Notes under the pieces: model-generated
The model's input: only the letters and a program-made list of their open reading frames with translations
What the model was told of the DNA's origin: nothing
The model's database searches: none
Source of the DNA: Bacillota bacterium
GTDB taxonomy: Bacteria; Bacillota; Clostridia; Lachnospirales; Lachnospiraceae
Reading direction: 5' to 3'
Assembly: GCA_023416695.1 (NCBI GenBank)
Contig: JAEZGY010000068.1
Coordinates: forward strand, 1 to 34,351
Length of the DNA: 34,351 nt
Translations under genes and position numbers: made by a program
Shown: piece after piece, positions 1-7,704 of the stretch
How positions within the stretch are numbered: position 1 is the first letter of the stretch
How the letters are laid out: the number at the start of each line of letters is the position of its first letter

Positions 1-8
1 CTCCCTCC
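1..8 (-). promoter_or_regulatory. Ribosome-binding site of a gene just outside the window
   Basis: On the minus strand the window ends in GGAGGGAG, a strong Shine-Dalgarno sequence with no start codon left inside the window. With the promoter at 62-89 it implies another minus-strand gene starting within about ten bases of the edge. In many Firmicutes alaS is followed by ireB (UPF0297), yrrK and yrzB, so ireB is a guess for that gene; nothing visible confirms it. Confidence 0.65.
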
Positions 9-44
9 AGTTGTGTATTGTGCCTTACAACTGTTTGGGTATTT

Positions 45-60
45 TTAATAGCACTATTAA
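45..60 (-). promoter_or_regulatory. Palindrome at predicted transcription start, possible operator
   Basis: The arms TTAATAG and CTATTAA form a perfect 7-2-7 inverted repeat directly downstream of the -10 box at 62-67, so it covers the expected start of transcription (about position 55). That is a usual place for a repressor operator. The regulator cannot be named from the sequence. Confidence 0.45.
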
Positions 61-61
61 G

Positions 62-89
62 ATTATAGCATAAATTTCTATTTCGTCAA
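62..89 (-). promoter_or_regulatory. Sigma-A promoter downstream of alaS
   Basis: Minus-strand TTGACG (89-84), a 16-base spacer and TATAAT (67-62), with an extended TGC just before the -10. It lies in the 140-base gap after alaS and reads out of the window toward the ribosome site at 1-8, so the next gene can be transcribed independently of alaS. Confidence 0.75.
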
Positions 90-140
90 CAGTTTTTTAA
101 GTGTTTTTGTCATATTAGTTTTTTCCATCTACTGTAGAAA

Positions 141-2780
141 TTACTTTAATTGCTCCGCTAACACCTCTAATGCTTTACCTAGTGCATTATCTATACCTGC
201 AGGATTTTTGCCTCCTGCTTGAGCCATATTTGGACGGCCACCTCCGCCACCACCAACTAAGGTAGCAATTCCCTTAATTAGATTACCAGCATGGGCACCT
301 TTTTCCATGGCACTTTCCGTCGCCATAGCAAGTAAGGATACTTTGCCAGCTTCATCAGAAGCTAAGACAACAACGCCATCTCCTAACTTATCCTTTAACT
401 GATCACCAAGGGTACGAAGACCATTCATGTCCACACCTGAAACTTTAGTTGCAAGAAGTTTTACCCCTTTTACCTCAGTCACTTGGTTCATAACATCCCC
501 AAGGGCATCTTTTGCTAACTTATTCTTAAGTTTCTCATTTTCACTCTGAAGTGCTTTTATTTCCTCATGCATTGCTTCTATTCTCTTAACAAGCATGGAA
601 GGCTCTGTCTTAGCGGCCTTGCTGGCACTATGAAGTTCTTCTTCTAGTTCTTTGTAATACTCAAATACTGCATTACTAGTAAGTGCCTCTATTCTACGAA
701 CACCCGCTGCAACTCCAGTCTCAGAAAGAATCTTAAAAGCTGTAATGGTATTGGTATTAGCCACATGGGTACCACCACAAAGCTCAGTACTAAAGTCACC
801 CATTTGAACCACACGAACCTTATCTCCGTATTTTTCACCAAACAATGCCATAGCACCAGTCTTCTTAGCATCATCTATGGACATAATATTGGTTTCTACT
901 GGTAGTCCTTTTGCAATGTTTTCATTTACAATTGCTTCTACCTTAGCAAGCTCTTCTGCTGTCATTGCAGAAAAATGCGTAAAGTCAAAACGTAAACGCT
1001 CCTTAGTAACATAAGAACCAGCCTGTTCTACATGTGTACCTAATACAAGACGAAGGGCTTTTTGTAAAAGGTGAGTCGCACTATGGTTTTTACCAGTAGC
1101 CATACGTCTATCTTCATCTATCATAAGAGTAACTTTATCATTAAGACAAAGCATTCCCTTGGTAACAGTACCAACATGTCCGATTTTACCACCATGAAGC
1201 TTAATGGTATCGGTAACAACAAATTCGGCATTAGGGGTCATAATGATACCAGCATCTGCTTCCTGACCACCACTGGTTGCGTAAAAAGGTGTTTGCTCAA
1301 CAAAGATCGTACCAGTCTGTCCTTCACTTAAGGCATCTACAATCTCATCCTCTGTTGTCATCGCTTGAATACTAGATTCATATTTTACATTGGCATAGCC
1401 AACGAACTCAGAACTTAATTCTGGATCTAATTCTTGATAAATGGTTGCATCTGCACCCATGTAGTTTGTCGTTTTTCGAGCTTTTCTGGCTGTTTCCTTC
1501 TGGATAGCCATGGCCTTATTAAAGCCTTCCTCATCTACAGTAAAGCCCTTATCTTCAAGAATTTCTCTTGTTAAATCAATAGGGAATCCATAAGTATCAT
1601 AGAGTTTAAATGCTTCTTCTCCAGATAACTCATTTTTACCTGCACTCTTAAGCTCCTCTTCCATCTCTGCAAGAATACTTAAGCCTTGGTCAATAGTCTT
1701 ATTGAAATTCTCTTCCTCGTTAGAGATTACTTTTAAGATATATTCTTTCTTTTCTTCAAGCTCTGGATAACCATCCTTGTGCTCTTCAATTACAGTCATA
1801 GCAAGCTTTGGTAAGAAGTGATTTTCAATACCTAGTAAACGTCCATGACGAGCTGCACGACGAAGAAGACGTCTTAAAACATAGCCACGTCCTTCATTAG
1901 ATGGAATAATACCATCTGAAATCATAAAGGTAACAGAACGAATATGGTCGGTAATCTTACGTATAGACACATCCTTCTCAAGATCTTCGTGATATGCTAC
2001 GTTTGCCATAGCACAAACCTTGTCTCGAAGGGCTTTCATCGTATCTACATCAAATAAGCTGTCTACATCTTGTACTACAGCAGCTAAACGTTCTAAGCCC
2101 ATGCCTGTATCAATATTCTTCTGAACAAGTTCAGTATAATTTCCTTTCCCATCACTTTCAAATTGGGTAAATACGTTATTCCAAACTTCCATGTAACGGT
2201 CGCAATCACAACCTACAGTACAGCTTTCCTTACCACATCCATACTTTTCACCACGGTCATAGTAAATCTCAGAGCATGGACCACATGGACCAGCGCCATG
2301 TTCCCAGAAATTATCTTCCTTCCCAAAACGGAAAATACGGTCTTTTGCAATACCGATCTTTTGATTCCAAATATCAAAGGCTTCATCGTCATCTACATAT
2401 ACAGACGGATATAAGCGATCGGCCTCTAAACCTACAACCTCAGTTAAGAATTCCCAGGACCATTCTATCGCTTCATTTTTGAAATAATCACCAAAGGAAA
2501 AGTTACCCAACATTTCAAAGAAGGTACCGTGACGAGCTGTCTTACCTACGTTTTCAATATCCGGTGTACGAATACATTTCTGACAAGTCGTAATTCTTTT
2601 TCTTGGCGGAACCTCCTGGCCTGTAAAATAAGGCTTTAATGGTGCCATACCTGAATTTATTATCAATAAACTTTTATCATTCCTAGGAACTAGGGAAAAG
2701 CTATTTAATCTTAGATGATCCTTGCTTTCAAAGAATTCCAAGAACATTTTTCGAAGCTCATTTACTCCATATGCTTTCAC
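141..2780 (-). CDS. alaS: Alanyl-tRNA synthetase
   Basis: Class II synthetase that charges tRNA-Ala in the cytoplasm and edits mischarged Ser and Gly. The 879 residues have the full bacterial architecture: catalytic domain with CQKCIRTPDIENVGKTARH near 66-84, tRNA-recognition helices, the editing domain with zinc-site residues H566, H570, C668 and H672 (HSATH and CGGTH), a coiled coil near 700-755, and a glycine-rich C-Ala domain ending in GGGGGGRPNMAQAGG. An insert with GCGKESCTVGCDCD near 181-194 is cysteine-rich. The start is GTG, eight bases after a perfect AGGAGG. It is a single-gene unit with its own promoter at 2816-2844. The roughly 30-base leader is too short for a T-box. No clear terminator was found after it. 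Confidence 0.98.
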   Translation of the reverse strand: MKAYGVNELRKMFLEFFESKDHLRLNSFSLVPRNDKSLLIINSGMAPLKPYFTGQEVPPRKRITTCQKCIRTPDIENVGKTARHGTFFEMLGNFSFGDYFKNEAIEWSWEFLTEVVGLEADRLYPSVYVDDDEAFDIWNQKIGIAKDRIFRFGKEDNFWEHGAGPCGPCSEIYYDRGEKYGCGKESCTVGCDCDRYMEVWNNVFTQFESDGKGNYTELVQKNIDTGMGLERLAAVVQDVDSLFDVDTMKALRDKVCAMANVAYHEDLEKDVSIRKITDHIRSVTFMISDGIIPSNEGRGYVLRRLLRRAARHGRLLGIENHFLPKLAMTVIEEHKDGYPELEEKKEYILKVISNEEENFNKTIDQGLSILAEMEEELKSAGKNELSGEEAFKLYDTYGFPIDLTREILEDKGFTVDEEGFNKAMAIQKETARKARKTTNYMGADATIYQELDPELSSEFVGYANVKYESSIQAMTTEDEIVDALSEGQTGTIFVEQTPFYATSGGQEADAGIIMTPNAEFVVTDTIKLHGGKIGHVGTVTKGMLCLNDKVTLMIDEDRRMATGKNHSATHLLQKALRLVLGTHVEQAGSYVTKERLRFDFTHFSAMTAEELAKVEAIVNENIAKGLPVETNIMSIDDAKKTGAMALFGEKYGDKVRVVQMGDFSTELCGGTHVANTNTITAFKILSETGVAAGVRRIEALTSNAVFEYYKELEEELHSASKAAKTEPSMLVKRIEAMHEEIKALQSENEKLKNKLAKDALGDVMNQVTEVKGVKLLATKVSGVDMNGLRTLGDQLKDKLGDGVVVLASDEAGKVSLLAMATESAMEKGAHAGNLIKGIATLVGGGGGGRPNMAQAGGKNPAGIDNALGKALEVLAEQLK

Positions 2781-2815
2781 TTTTGTTGCCTCCTGTGCAT
2801 TTATACTATTTCCCT

Positions 2816-2844
2816 ATTATAAAGATTATTTTTCCCTTTGTCAA
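2816..2844 (-). promoter_or_regulatory. alaS promoter
   Basis: Perfect TTGACA (2844-2839), 17-base spacer and perfect TATAAT (2821-2816) on the minus strand. The predicted start is about 30 bases before the alaS GTG codon, which suggests strong, simple transcription without a leader riboregulator. Confidence 0.88.
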
Positions 2845-2873
2845 TGAATCTCAAACCTTGTACAATTGGAACT

Positions 2874-2904
2874 AAAAAAGCCATTGCAGATACCGCAATG
2901 GCTT
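2874..2904 (-). terminator. Intrinsic terminator of the his operon
   Basis: A perfect 10-bp stem (AAGCCATTGC pairing with GCAATGGCTT, 2895-2904 and 2878-2887) with a 7-base loop is followed on the minus strand by six T residues. It lies 26 bases after the stop of the small membrane protein and before the alaS promoter, closing the his transcript. Confidence 0.93.
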
Positions 2905-2929
2905 CATTTACTATGTTAATAGACAGTGG

Positions 2930-3067
2930 CTATTGTTCCTTTATGGCACTTTTCTTATCCTTAGACTTACGTAGGTAAATTCCTACAATAATTCCACAGC
3001 CAGCTATAATAGACATGATAATATACTTCACACCATAATCTGCAACATGTAACCAAAATTCTGCCAT
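2930..3067 (-). CDS. Small single-pass membrane protein at the end of the his operon
   Basis: A 45-residue open frame with a perfect AGGAGG seven bases before its ATG. It starts 11 bases after the hisIE stop and ends just before the operon terminator, so it should be co-transcribed with the histidine genes. The polar N-terminus (MAEFWLHVADYGVKY) is followed by one hydrophobic helix, about residues 15-31 (YIIMSIIAGCGIIVGIY), and a basic tail (RKSKDKK). This predicts a single-pass protein with a cytoplasmic C-terminus. I do not recognise the family and assign no function. Coding is supported by the ribosome site, position and membrane-like composition, not by homology. Confidence 0.7.
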   Translation of the reverse strand: MAEFWLHVADYGVKYIIMSIIAGCGIIVGIYLRKSKDKKSAIKEQ

Positions 3068-3078
3068 AATTCTTCCTC

Positions 3079-4341
3079 CTAACGTCTATGAGCAAGCTCC
3101 CTTACAATATCCTTCCAGTCCACACCACACTGTACCATTAATACCATCATGTGATATAAAAAGTCAGAAATCTCATACTTTAATTCTTCAGACTCTGGAT
3201 TTTTTGCAGCGATGACAATTTCTGTTGCCTCTTCGCCACATTTCTTTAAGATCTTATCAATACCCTTATCAAATAGATAATTGGTATAGGATCCCTCCTT
3301 AGGATGCTCCTTTCGGTCTGTAATTATGTCATAGACATCCTGTAATACAGTCAATGGATTTAATTCTTCATATTCCTTCTTCATTAAATCCGTATAGAAA
3401 CAGGAAGTACTACCAGTGTGACAAGCCGGACCAGCAGGATCTACCTTAGCAAGAATCGTATCCTTATCGCAATCTATTTTTAATGACATGACATATTGAT
3501 AGTTTCCAGAAGTGGCTCCTTTTATCCAAAGCTCCTCTCTACTTCGACTGTAATAGGTCATAATACCAGTGGCAACTGTTTTTTCGTAGGACTCTTCATT
3601 CATATAAGCTAACATTAACACTTCTCCAGTTTGATAATGCTGAGCAATCACTGGAATCATTCCATCCTTATTTAGCTTAAAGTCAGCCCATTTTAAAGAG
3701 GAGTCATACGTGTTAATATTTACACCAGCTTTTTTAAGTTCATGCTTTACTTTTAACAGGCTACTCTCTTGATAATGATTGGTAGATACTCCATAAACAG
3801 AAGAAATAAATAACAAATCTGACAAATCGTTTCTAGTAAGACTGTCCCTTATTAATACTGGGAACGTAAGTTTTGCGATGGTCTCTGTTAAAGCCTCTGT
3901 AAGAGTCAAATGTTTAATAAGCACACCCCAAATACCAAGCTCTTTTCGCCACTCATTAAACTCAGGAGATAAAGTCTCATGAAAATCTTCCATCTCAATA
4001 ATCAGCTTATCTTTACCAAAGCGCTCACTTGCTTCTTTTATACTCTTATCATTCTCTAAAAGTGATTTTTTTATAACAACTTGGCTTGCGCCAGTATAAA
4101 GAGCTTTTTTTACATCTTCAAAACGTTTTACAAAGAGGCCCAAAACAACTGGAATATCTACTTTATTGGCTACCTGCTTGGCAAGCTTTAAAAACTGTTC
4201 TCTGCCTTCTTCATCTTCACAATAGTTGTATAAAAATAAACCATCTGCTCCATTTCTTCCATAGAAATCAGCTTGGTTTAGAACGCTCTCTTCCAATTCA
4301 TTTTCAGCATTAATAAAGGGAATTAACTTCTTATAGTCCAT
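3079..4341 (-). CDS. hisIE: HisIE with an N-terminal degenerate HisF-like domain
   Basis: Catalyses steps 2 and 3 of histidine synthesis: PR-ATP pyrophosphohydrolase (HisE) and PR-AMP cyclohydrolase (HisI). Of 420 residues, about 216-318 are HisI; zinc cysteines C291, C307 and C314 have exactly the 16/7 spacing of the family. About 330-420 are HisE, with GEEATEIVIAAKN and EISDFLYH. Ordinary HisIE is about 200 residues; here residues 1-210 form an additional domain resembling the HisF barrel (KLIPFINAENE against HisF RIIxCLDVKDG). Its catalytic aspartates are replaced (N11 for D11, E118 for D130) and the GGG phosphate loop reads LGLFVK, so it is probably inactive as a cyclase. I chose the start at 4341 because AGGAGA precedes that ATG; a longer frame to 4380 would overlap hisA. 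It begins 16 bases after hisA. Confidence 0.93.
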   Translation of the reverse strand: MDYKKLIPFINAENELEESVLNQADFYGRNGADGLFLYNYCEDEEGREQFLKLAKQVANKVDIPVVLGLFVKRFEDVKKALYTGASQVVIKKSLLENDKSIKEASERFGKDKLIIEMEDFHETLSPEFNEWRKELGIWGVLIKHLTLTEALTETIAKLTFPVLIRDSLTRNDLSDLLFISSVYGVSTNHYQESSLLKVKHELKKAGVNINTYDSSLKWADFKLNKDGMIPVIAQHYQTGEVLMLAYMNEESYEKTVATGIMTYYSRSREELWIKGATSGNYQYVMSLKIDCDKDTILAKVDPAGPACHTGSTSCFYTDLMKKEYEELNPLTVLQDVYDIITDRKEHPKEGSYTNYLFDKGIDKILKKCGEEATEIVIAAKNPESEELKYEISDFLYHMMVLMVQCGVDWKDIVRELAHRR

Positions 4342-4357
4342 TGTTATTCTCCTAACT

Positions 4358-5074
4358 CTATTGAAATATTTCAATTGCATTTTTTAAGTCGATTTTATGT
4401 TCATATAATGCCTTACCTAGGATTACCCCATTGGTACCAATTCCCTGTAACATCTCCAAATCCTTGAGAGATGCAGTTCCACCAGAGACGATTACATTCA
4501 GTCCTGTTGCATCGATTAATTCCTTGGCAAAAACTAAATTGGGACCCTGTAGCATGCCATCCCGATTCACATCCGTATATACTACTGTAGTAATACCAAT
4601 CTCCTTCATAACCTTTGCTAAAGATACCGTACTATAGATACTAACTTTTTCCCAAGCATCCGTCATGACCATATTATCCTTGGCATCTATTGATACTACT
4701 AACTGTTCTGCTCCAAAGATATTGACTGCTTCTTTTATAAATGCGGGGCTCTCAGCTGCTTTCGTTCCAATAACAACCTTCTTAGCCCCCAGTGTTAACA
4801 TGTGTTCAATATCTTGTATGGTACGTACACCACCACCAACTTGTACTGGTATGTCTACACTCTTTATAATTGCCTCTATTACGCTATCATTTACTGTATG
4901 GCCAACCAAAGCTCCATCCAAATCGATAATATGTAGAAATTTAGCTCCTTGCATCATAAAAGTATTCGCAACCTTCTCAGGAAAATGTGAATACACAGCT
5001 AAATTATCATAATGCCCCCGTCTAGTTCGAACACATTGCCCGTTCTTAATGTCAATTACTGGATAGATAAGCAT
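4358..5074 (-). CDS. hisA: ProFAR isomerase HisA
   Basis: Step 4 of histidine synthesis: isomerises ProFAR to PRFAR, the substrate of HisHF. The 238 residues are the normal length of this half-barrel-repeat (beta/alpha)8 enzyme. Catalytic D8 (YPVIDIKNG) and the second-half catalytic aspartate D168 (VVYTDVNRDGMLQGPN) are present, as is D130 (VSIDAKD). Both phosphate-binding glycine motifs are intact (VQVGGGVRT near 78-85 and VSGGTAS in the second half). A GGGAGGA ribosome site precedes the ATG. It lies between hisB (14-base gap) and hisIE. In most Firmicutes hisH comes immediately before hisA and hisF after it; neither is an intact gene here. Confidence 0.96.
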   Translation of the reverse strand: MLIYPVIDIKNGQCVRTRRGHYDNLAVYSHFPEKVANTFMMQGAKFLHIIDLDGALVGHTVNDSVIEAIIKSVDIPVQVGGGVRTIQDIEHMLTLGAKKVVIGTKAAESPAFIKEAVNIFGAEQLVVSIDAKDNMVMTDAWEKVSIYSTVSLAKVMKEIGITTVVYTDVNRDGMLQGPNLVFAKELIDATGLNVIVSGGTASLKDLEMLQGIGTNGVILGKALYEHKIDLKNAIEIFQ

Positions 5075-5088
5075 GCTGTTCCTCCCAA

Positions 5089-5676
5089 TTATAGTGCACC
5101 TTTTGTGGATAAAACATCACTGATGCGATTGTCTTTTGTAGTAGCTTCATCTAAAGCTTTTGCAAAAGCTTTAAATGCTGCTTCAATTATGTGATGATTA
5201 TTCACCCCATTAAGTAACTTAATATGTAAATTCATACCCACAGAATAGGTAAGAGCATAGAAGAATTCTTTGACCATTTCTGTATCCATATCTCCTACTT
5301 TCTCTACTGTTAATGGTAGCTCATAGGATAGATAAGGACGGCCTGATAAATCGATAGCACATAAAACAAGGGCATCATCCATAGGAAGGATGAAAGAGCC
5401 ATAACGCTTAACTCCTTTTTTACTATCTAAAGCAGCTTTAATCCCTTGGCCTAATACAATCCCAGTGTCTTCAATGGTATGATGAGAATCTACTTGCAAA
5501 TCCCCTTTTACCTGACATTCTAGATCAAAAAATCCATGCTTTGAAAAGCTGTTTAGCATGTGGTCAAAGAAACCTATTCCTGTAGAAATTGTAGTTTTTC
5601 CACTACCATCCAAGTTTATAGACAGGCTAATATCGGTTTCACTTGTCTTACGTTCTATTGTTGAGGTTCGATTCAT
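5089..5676 (-). CDS. hisB: Imidazoleglycerol-phosphate dehydratase
   Basis: Removes water from IGP to give imidazole-acetol phosphate in the histidine pathway. The 195 residues are the monofunctional form, without the phosphatase domain of the enterobacterial fusion. Diagnostic metal-binding motifs are visible: GIGFFDHMLNSFSKHG, DSHHTIEDTGIVLGQG and NNHHIIEAAFKAFAKAL, the last two holding the histidine pairs of the manganese site. A GGGGAG ribosome site precedes the ATG. The 78-base gap upstream, to hisD, is very AT-rich and has TATAAT-like strings without a good -35 element, so a weak internal promoter is possible but unproven. Confidence 0.96.
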   Translation of the reverse strand: MNRTSTIERKTSETDISLSINLDGSGKTTISTGIGFFDHMLNSFSKHGFFDLECQVKGDLQVDSHHTIEDTGIVLGQGIKAALDSKKGVKRYGSFILPMDDALVLCAIDLSGRPYLSYELPLTVEKVGDMDTEMVKEFFYALTYSVGMNLHIKLLNGVNNHHIIEAAFKAFAKALDEATTKDNRISDVLSTKGAL

Positions 5677-5754
5677 ATCTTCACTCCCCTTTTATTTGTG
5701 TTTCTCTTATTATATATAATAATTCATCAAATATAAAGTTAATTATACTATTTA

Positions 5755-7050
5755 TTAGTCATTCTCAAAACGAACTGCAATAGAATTAGCATGTGCAGTA
5801 AGTTGCTCTGCATTAGCAAATGCAACAATATCCTTATAAATAGGTTCTAGTGCTTCCTTAGAGAAGCTAATAATGCTAGATTTCTTTATAAAATCATCTA
5901 CACTTAAAGGTGAGAAAAACTTTGCAGTACCATTGGTAGGAAGAACATGATTAGGACCAGCGAAATAGTCACCCAGTGGTTCTGAACTATAGGAACCAAG
6001 AAAGATTGCTCCAGCATTCTTAATTTTCGTCATAGTGTTAAATGGATCTTTTGTGACAATTTCTAAATGCTCAGAAGCTATTTCATTGGCCACTTCGATA
6101 GCTTCCTCCATATCCTTAGCTAATAATATATATCCATAGTTCTCTAAGGATTGTTCAAGTATTGCTTTTCTCGCTAACTGTTGAACAAAAGAATTTACTT
6201 CTTCTGACACTTTTTTTGCTAATTCCTCACTTGTTGTCACTAAGATTGCACTTGCCATCTCATCATGCTCTGCCTGTGACAATAAATCTGCAGCTACAAA
6301 TCTAGCATTTGCTGTTTCATCTGCAAGAACGAGAATCTCACTAGGCCCAGCAATAGAATCAATGCTAACATGACCATATACTGCCTTCTTAGCTAATGCA
6401 ACATAGATATTCCCTGGTCCTACAATTTTATCAACCTTTGGTATAGACTCGGTCCCATATGCCATAGCAGCAATAGCTTGAGCTCCACCTACCTTGTAAA
6501 TTTTATCTACTCCTGCCTCATTAGCTGCCACTAAAGTGGTTGGATAAACCTTTCCTGTACTATCTGGTGGAGTGGTCATAATTATCTCTTCTACCCCTGC
6601 CACAGAAGCAGGCACTACATTCATTAACACACTAGAAGGATAAGCTGCTTTGCCACCAGGCACATAAACACCTACTCTTTGTAAGGCAGTTACCTTTTGA
6701 CCAAGAATGCTACCATCTGGCTTAGAATCAAACCAACTTTGCTGTTTTTGCTTCTGATGAAAGTCTTTTATATTAACTAATGCTTTTCGTATAATAGTAA
6801 CAAGAGAAGGGTCTACTAGTGAATAAGCTTCTTTGATTTCCTCAGGGGTAACTAATATATTACCTGCATTAATCTCAGCATGATCAAACTGTTTTGTATA
6901 GGAAAATACTGCATCGTCTTTATGTAATCTTACTTCCTCCAATATGTTAGCAACAGTCTCCTCATACTTAGGATAACTATTTGGGCTTCTTTTTAATAGG
7001 TCTTCTAGAAGATTCTTTTTGGTCTCCTCACTAATCTGTATCGTTCTCAT
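5755..7050 (-). CDS. hisD: Histidinol dehydrogenase
   Basis: Zinc-dependent enzyme that oxidises histidinol to histidine in two NAD+-dependent steps, the last of the pathway. The 431 residues match the family length. Visible signatures are VGPGNIYVALAKKAVYGHVS and IAGPSEILVLAD, then SQAEHDEMASAIL (the Q-x-x-H zinc ligands), GPNHVLPTNGTAKF with the catalytic histidine, SVDDFIKK with a metal-binding aspartate, and a late histidine in LTAHANSIAVRFEND. AAGGAGGAG lies before the ATG. It follows hisG by 12 bases. Confidence 0.97.
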   Translation of the reverse strand: MRTIQISEETKKNLLEDLLKRSPNSYPKYEETVANILEEVRLHKDDAVFSYTKQFDHAEINAGNILVTPEEIKEAYSLVDPSLVTIIRKALVNIKDFHQKQKQQSWFDSKPDGSILGQKVTALQRVGVYVPGGKAAYPSSVLMNVVPASVAGVEEIIMTTPPDSTGKVYPTTLVAANEAGVDKIYKVGGAQAIAAMAYGTESIPKVDKIVGPGNIYVALAKKAVYGHVSIDSIAGPSEILVLADETANARFVAADLLSQAEHDEMASAILVTTSEELAKKVSEEVNSFVQQLARKAILEQSLENYGYILLAKDMEEAIEVANEIASEHLEIVTKDPFNTMTKIKNAGAIFLGSYSSEPLGDYFAGPNHVLPTNGTAKFFSPLSVDDFIKKSSIISFSKEALEPIYKDIVAFANAEQLTAHANSIAVRFEND

Positions 7051-7062
7051 TCTGACTCCTCC

Positions 7063-7704
7063 TTATTTAAAAATTACGGCTTTTAAGTCATTAATAATCT
7101 TTGTAATTCTTTCATGCTCCATTTTCATACTAACTTGGTTTACTACTACTCTAGCTGACAATGGACAGATTTCCTCTAATACTACCAAACCATTTTCCTT
7201 TAAAGTAGAGCCTGTTTCAACAATATCTACTATAACCTCACTTAATCCAACAATTGGTGCTAGTTCAATGGAGCCATTCAACTTAATGATTTCTACTGTT
7301 TGATGCTTCTTGTTATAGAAATAATCTTTTGCAATGTTAGGATACTTTGTAGCAACACGAATCAACTCTCCATGCTGTAAGAGCTCTGCTGCTTTCTTAG
7401 GTCCCGCTACACACATACGGCATTTTCCTAGGCCAAGATCCATTACCTCATACATCTTACGACCTTCCTCTAGTATGGTATCCTTCCCTACTACACCGAT
7501 ATCCGCTGCTCCGTATTCCACATAGGTTGGAACATCCGTTGCCTTTGCTAAAAAGAACTTTAATTTAAGCTCCTCATTAACAAAAATCAGTTTTCTGGAC
7601 TTAGGATCCTTGATTTCCTCACAGGTGATTCCTATTTGTTCTAATATGTCTAACGTCTTGGTAGCCAGTCGACCTTTGGCTAATGCAAATGTGATATATT
7701 TCAT
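7063..7704 (-). CDS. hisG: ATP phosphoribosyltransferase, short form
   Basis: Catalytic subunit of the first, committed step: ATP plus PRPP gives phosphoribosyl-ATP. At 213 residues it is the short HisG, which lacks the C-terminal regulatory ACT-like domain and needs HisZ for activity and histidine feedback; hisZ is the gene directly upstream. Features seen include the N-terminal ALAKGRLATKTLDIL, the periplasmic-binding-like lobe with YGAADIGVVGKDTI, and the PRPP loop region VDIVETGSTLKENGL. Its ATG overlaps the hisZ stop by four bases, indicating translational coupling of the two subunits of one complex. Confidence 0.97.
   Translation of the reverse strand: MKYITFALAKGRLATKTLDILEQIGITCEEIKDPKSRKLIFVNEELKLKFFLAKATDVPTYVEYGAADIGVVGKDTILEEGRKMYEVMDLGLGKCRMCVAGPKKAAELLQHGELIRVATKYPNIAKDYFYNKKHQTVEIIKLNGSIELAPIVGLSEVIVDIVETGSTLKENGLVVLEEICPLSARVVVNQVSMKMEHERITKIINDLKAVIFK

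Noticed and set aside
2781..2815. Possible T-box leader before alaS
   Set aside because: The predicted leader is only about 30 bases, too short for a T-box, and no T-box core sequence is seen.
4342..4380. Longer start for hisIE overlapping hisA
   Set aside because: The upstream ATG lacks a ribosome site, while ATG 4341 has AGGAGA at proper distance and gives a HisF-like N-terminus directly.
4665..5012. 115-codon plus-strand frame opposite hisA
   Set aside because: Antisense shadow of hisA; no ribosome site, and the hisA frame has clear catalytic motifs.
5677..5754. Internal promoter between hisD and hisB
   Set aside because: TATAAT-like strings occur in this very AT-rich gap, but no -35 box at correct spacing is better than weak, so it was not listed.
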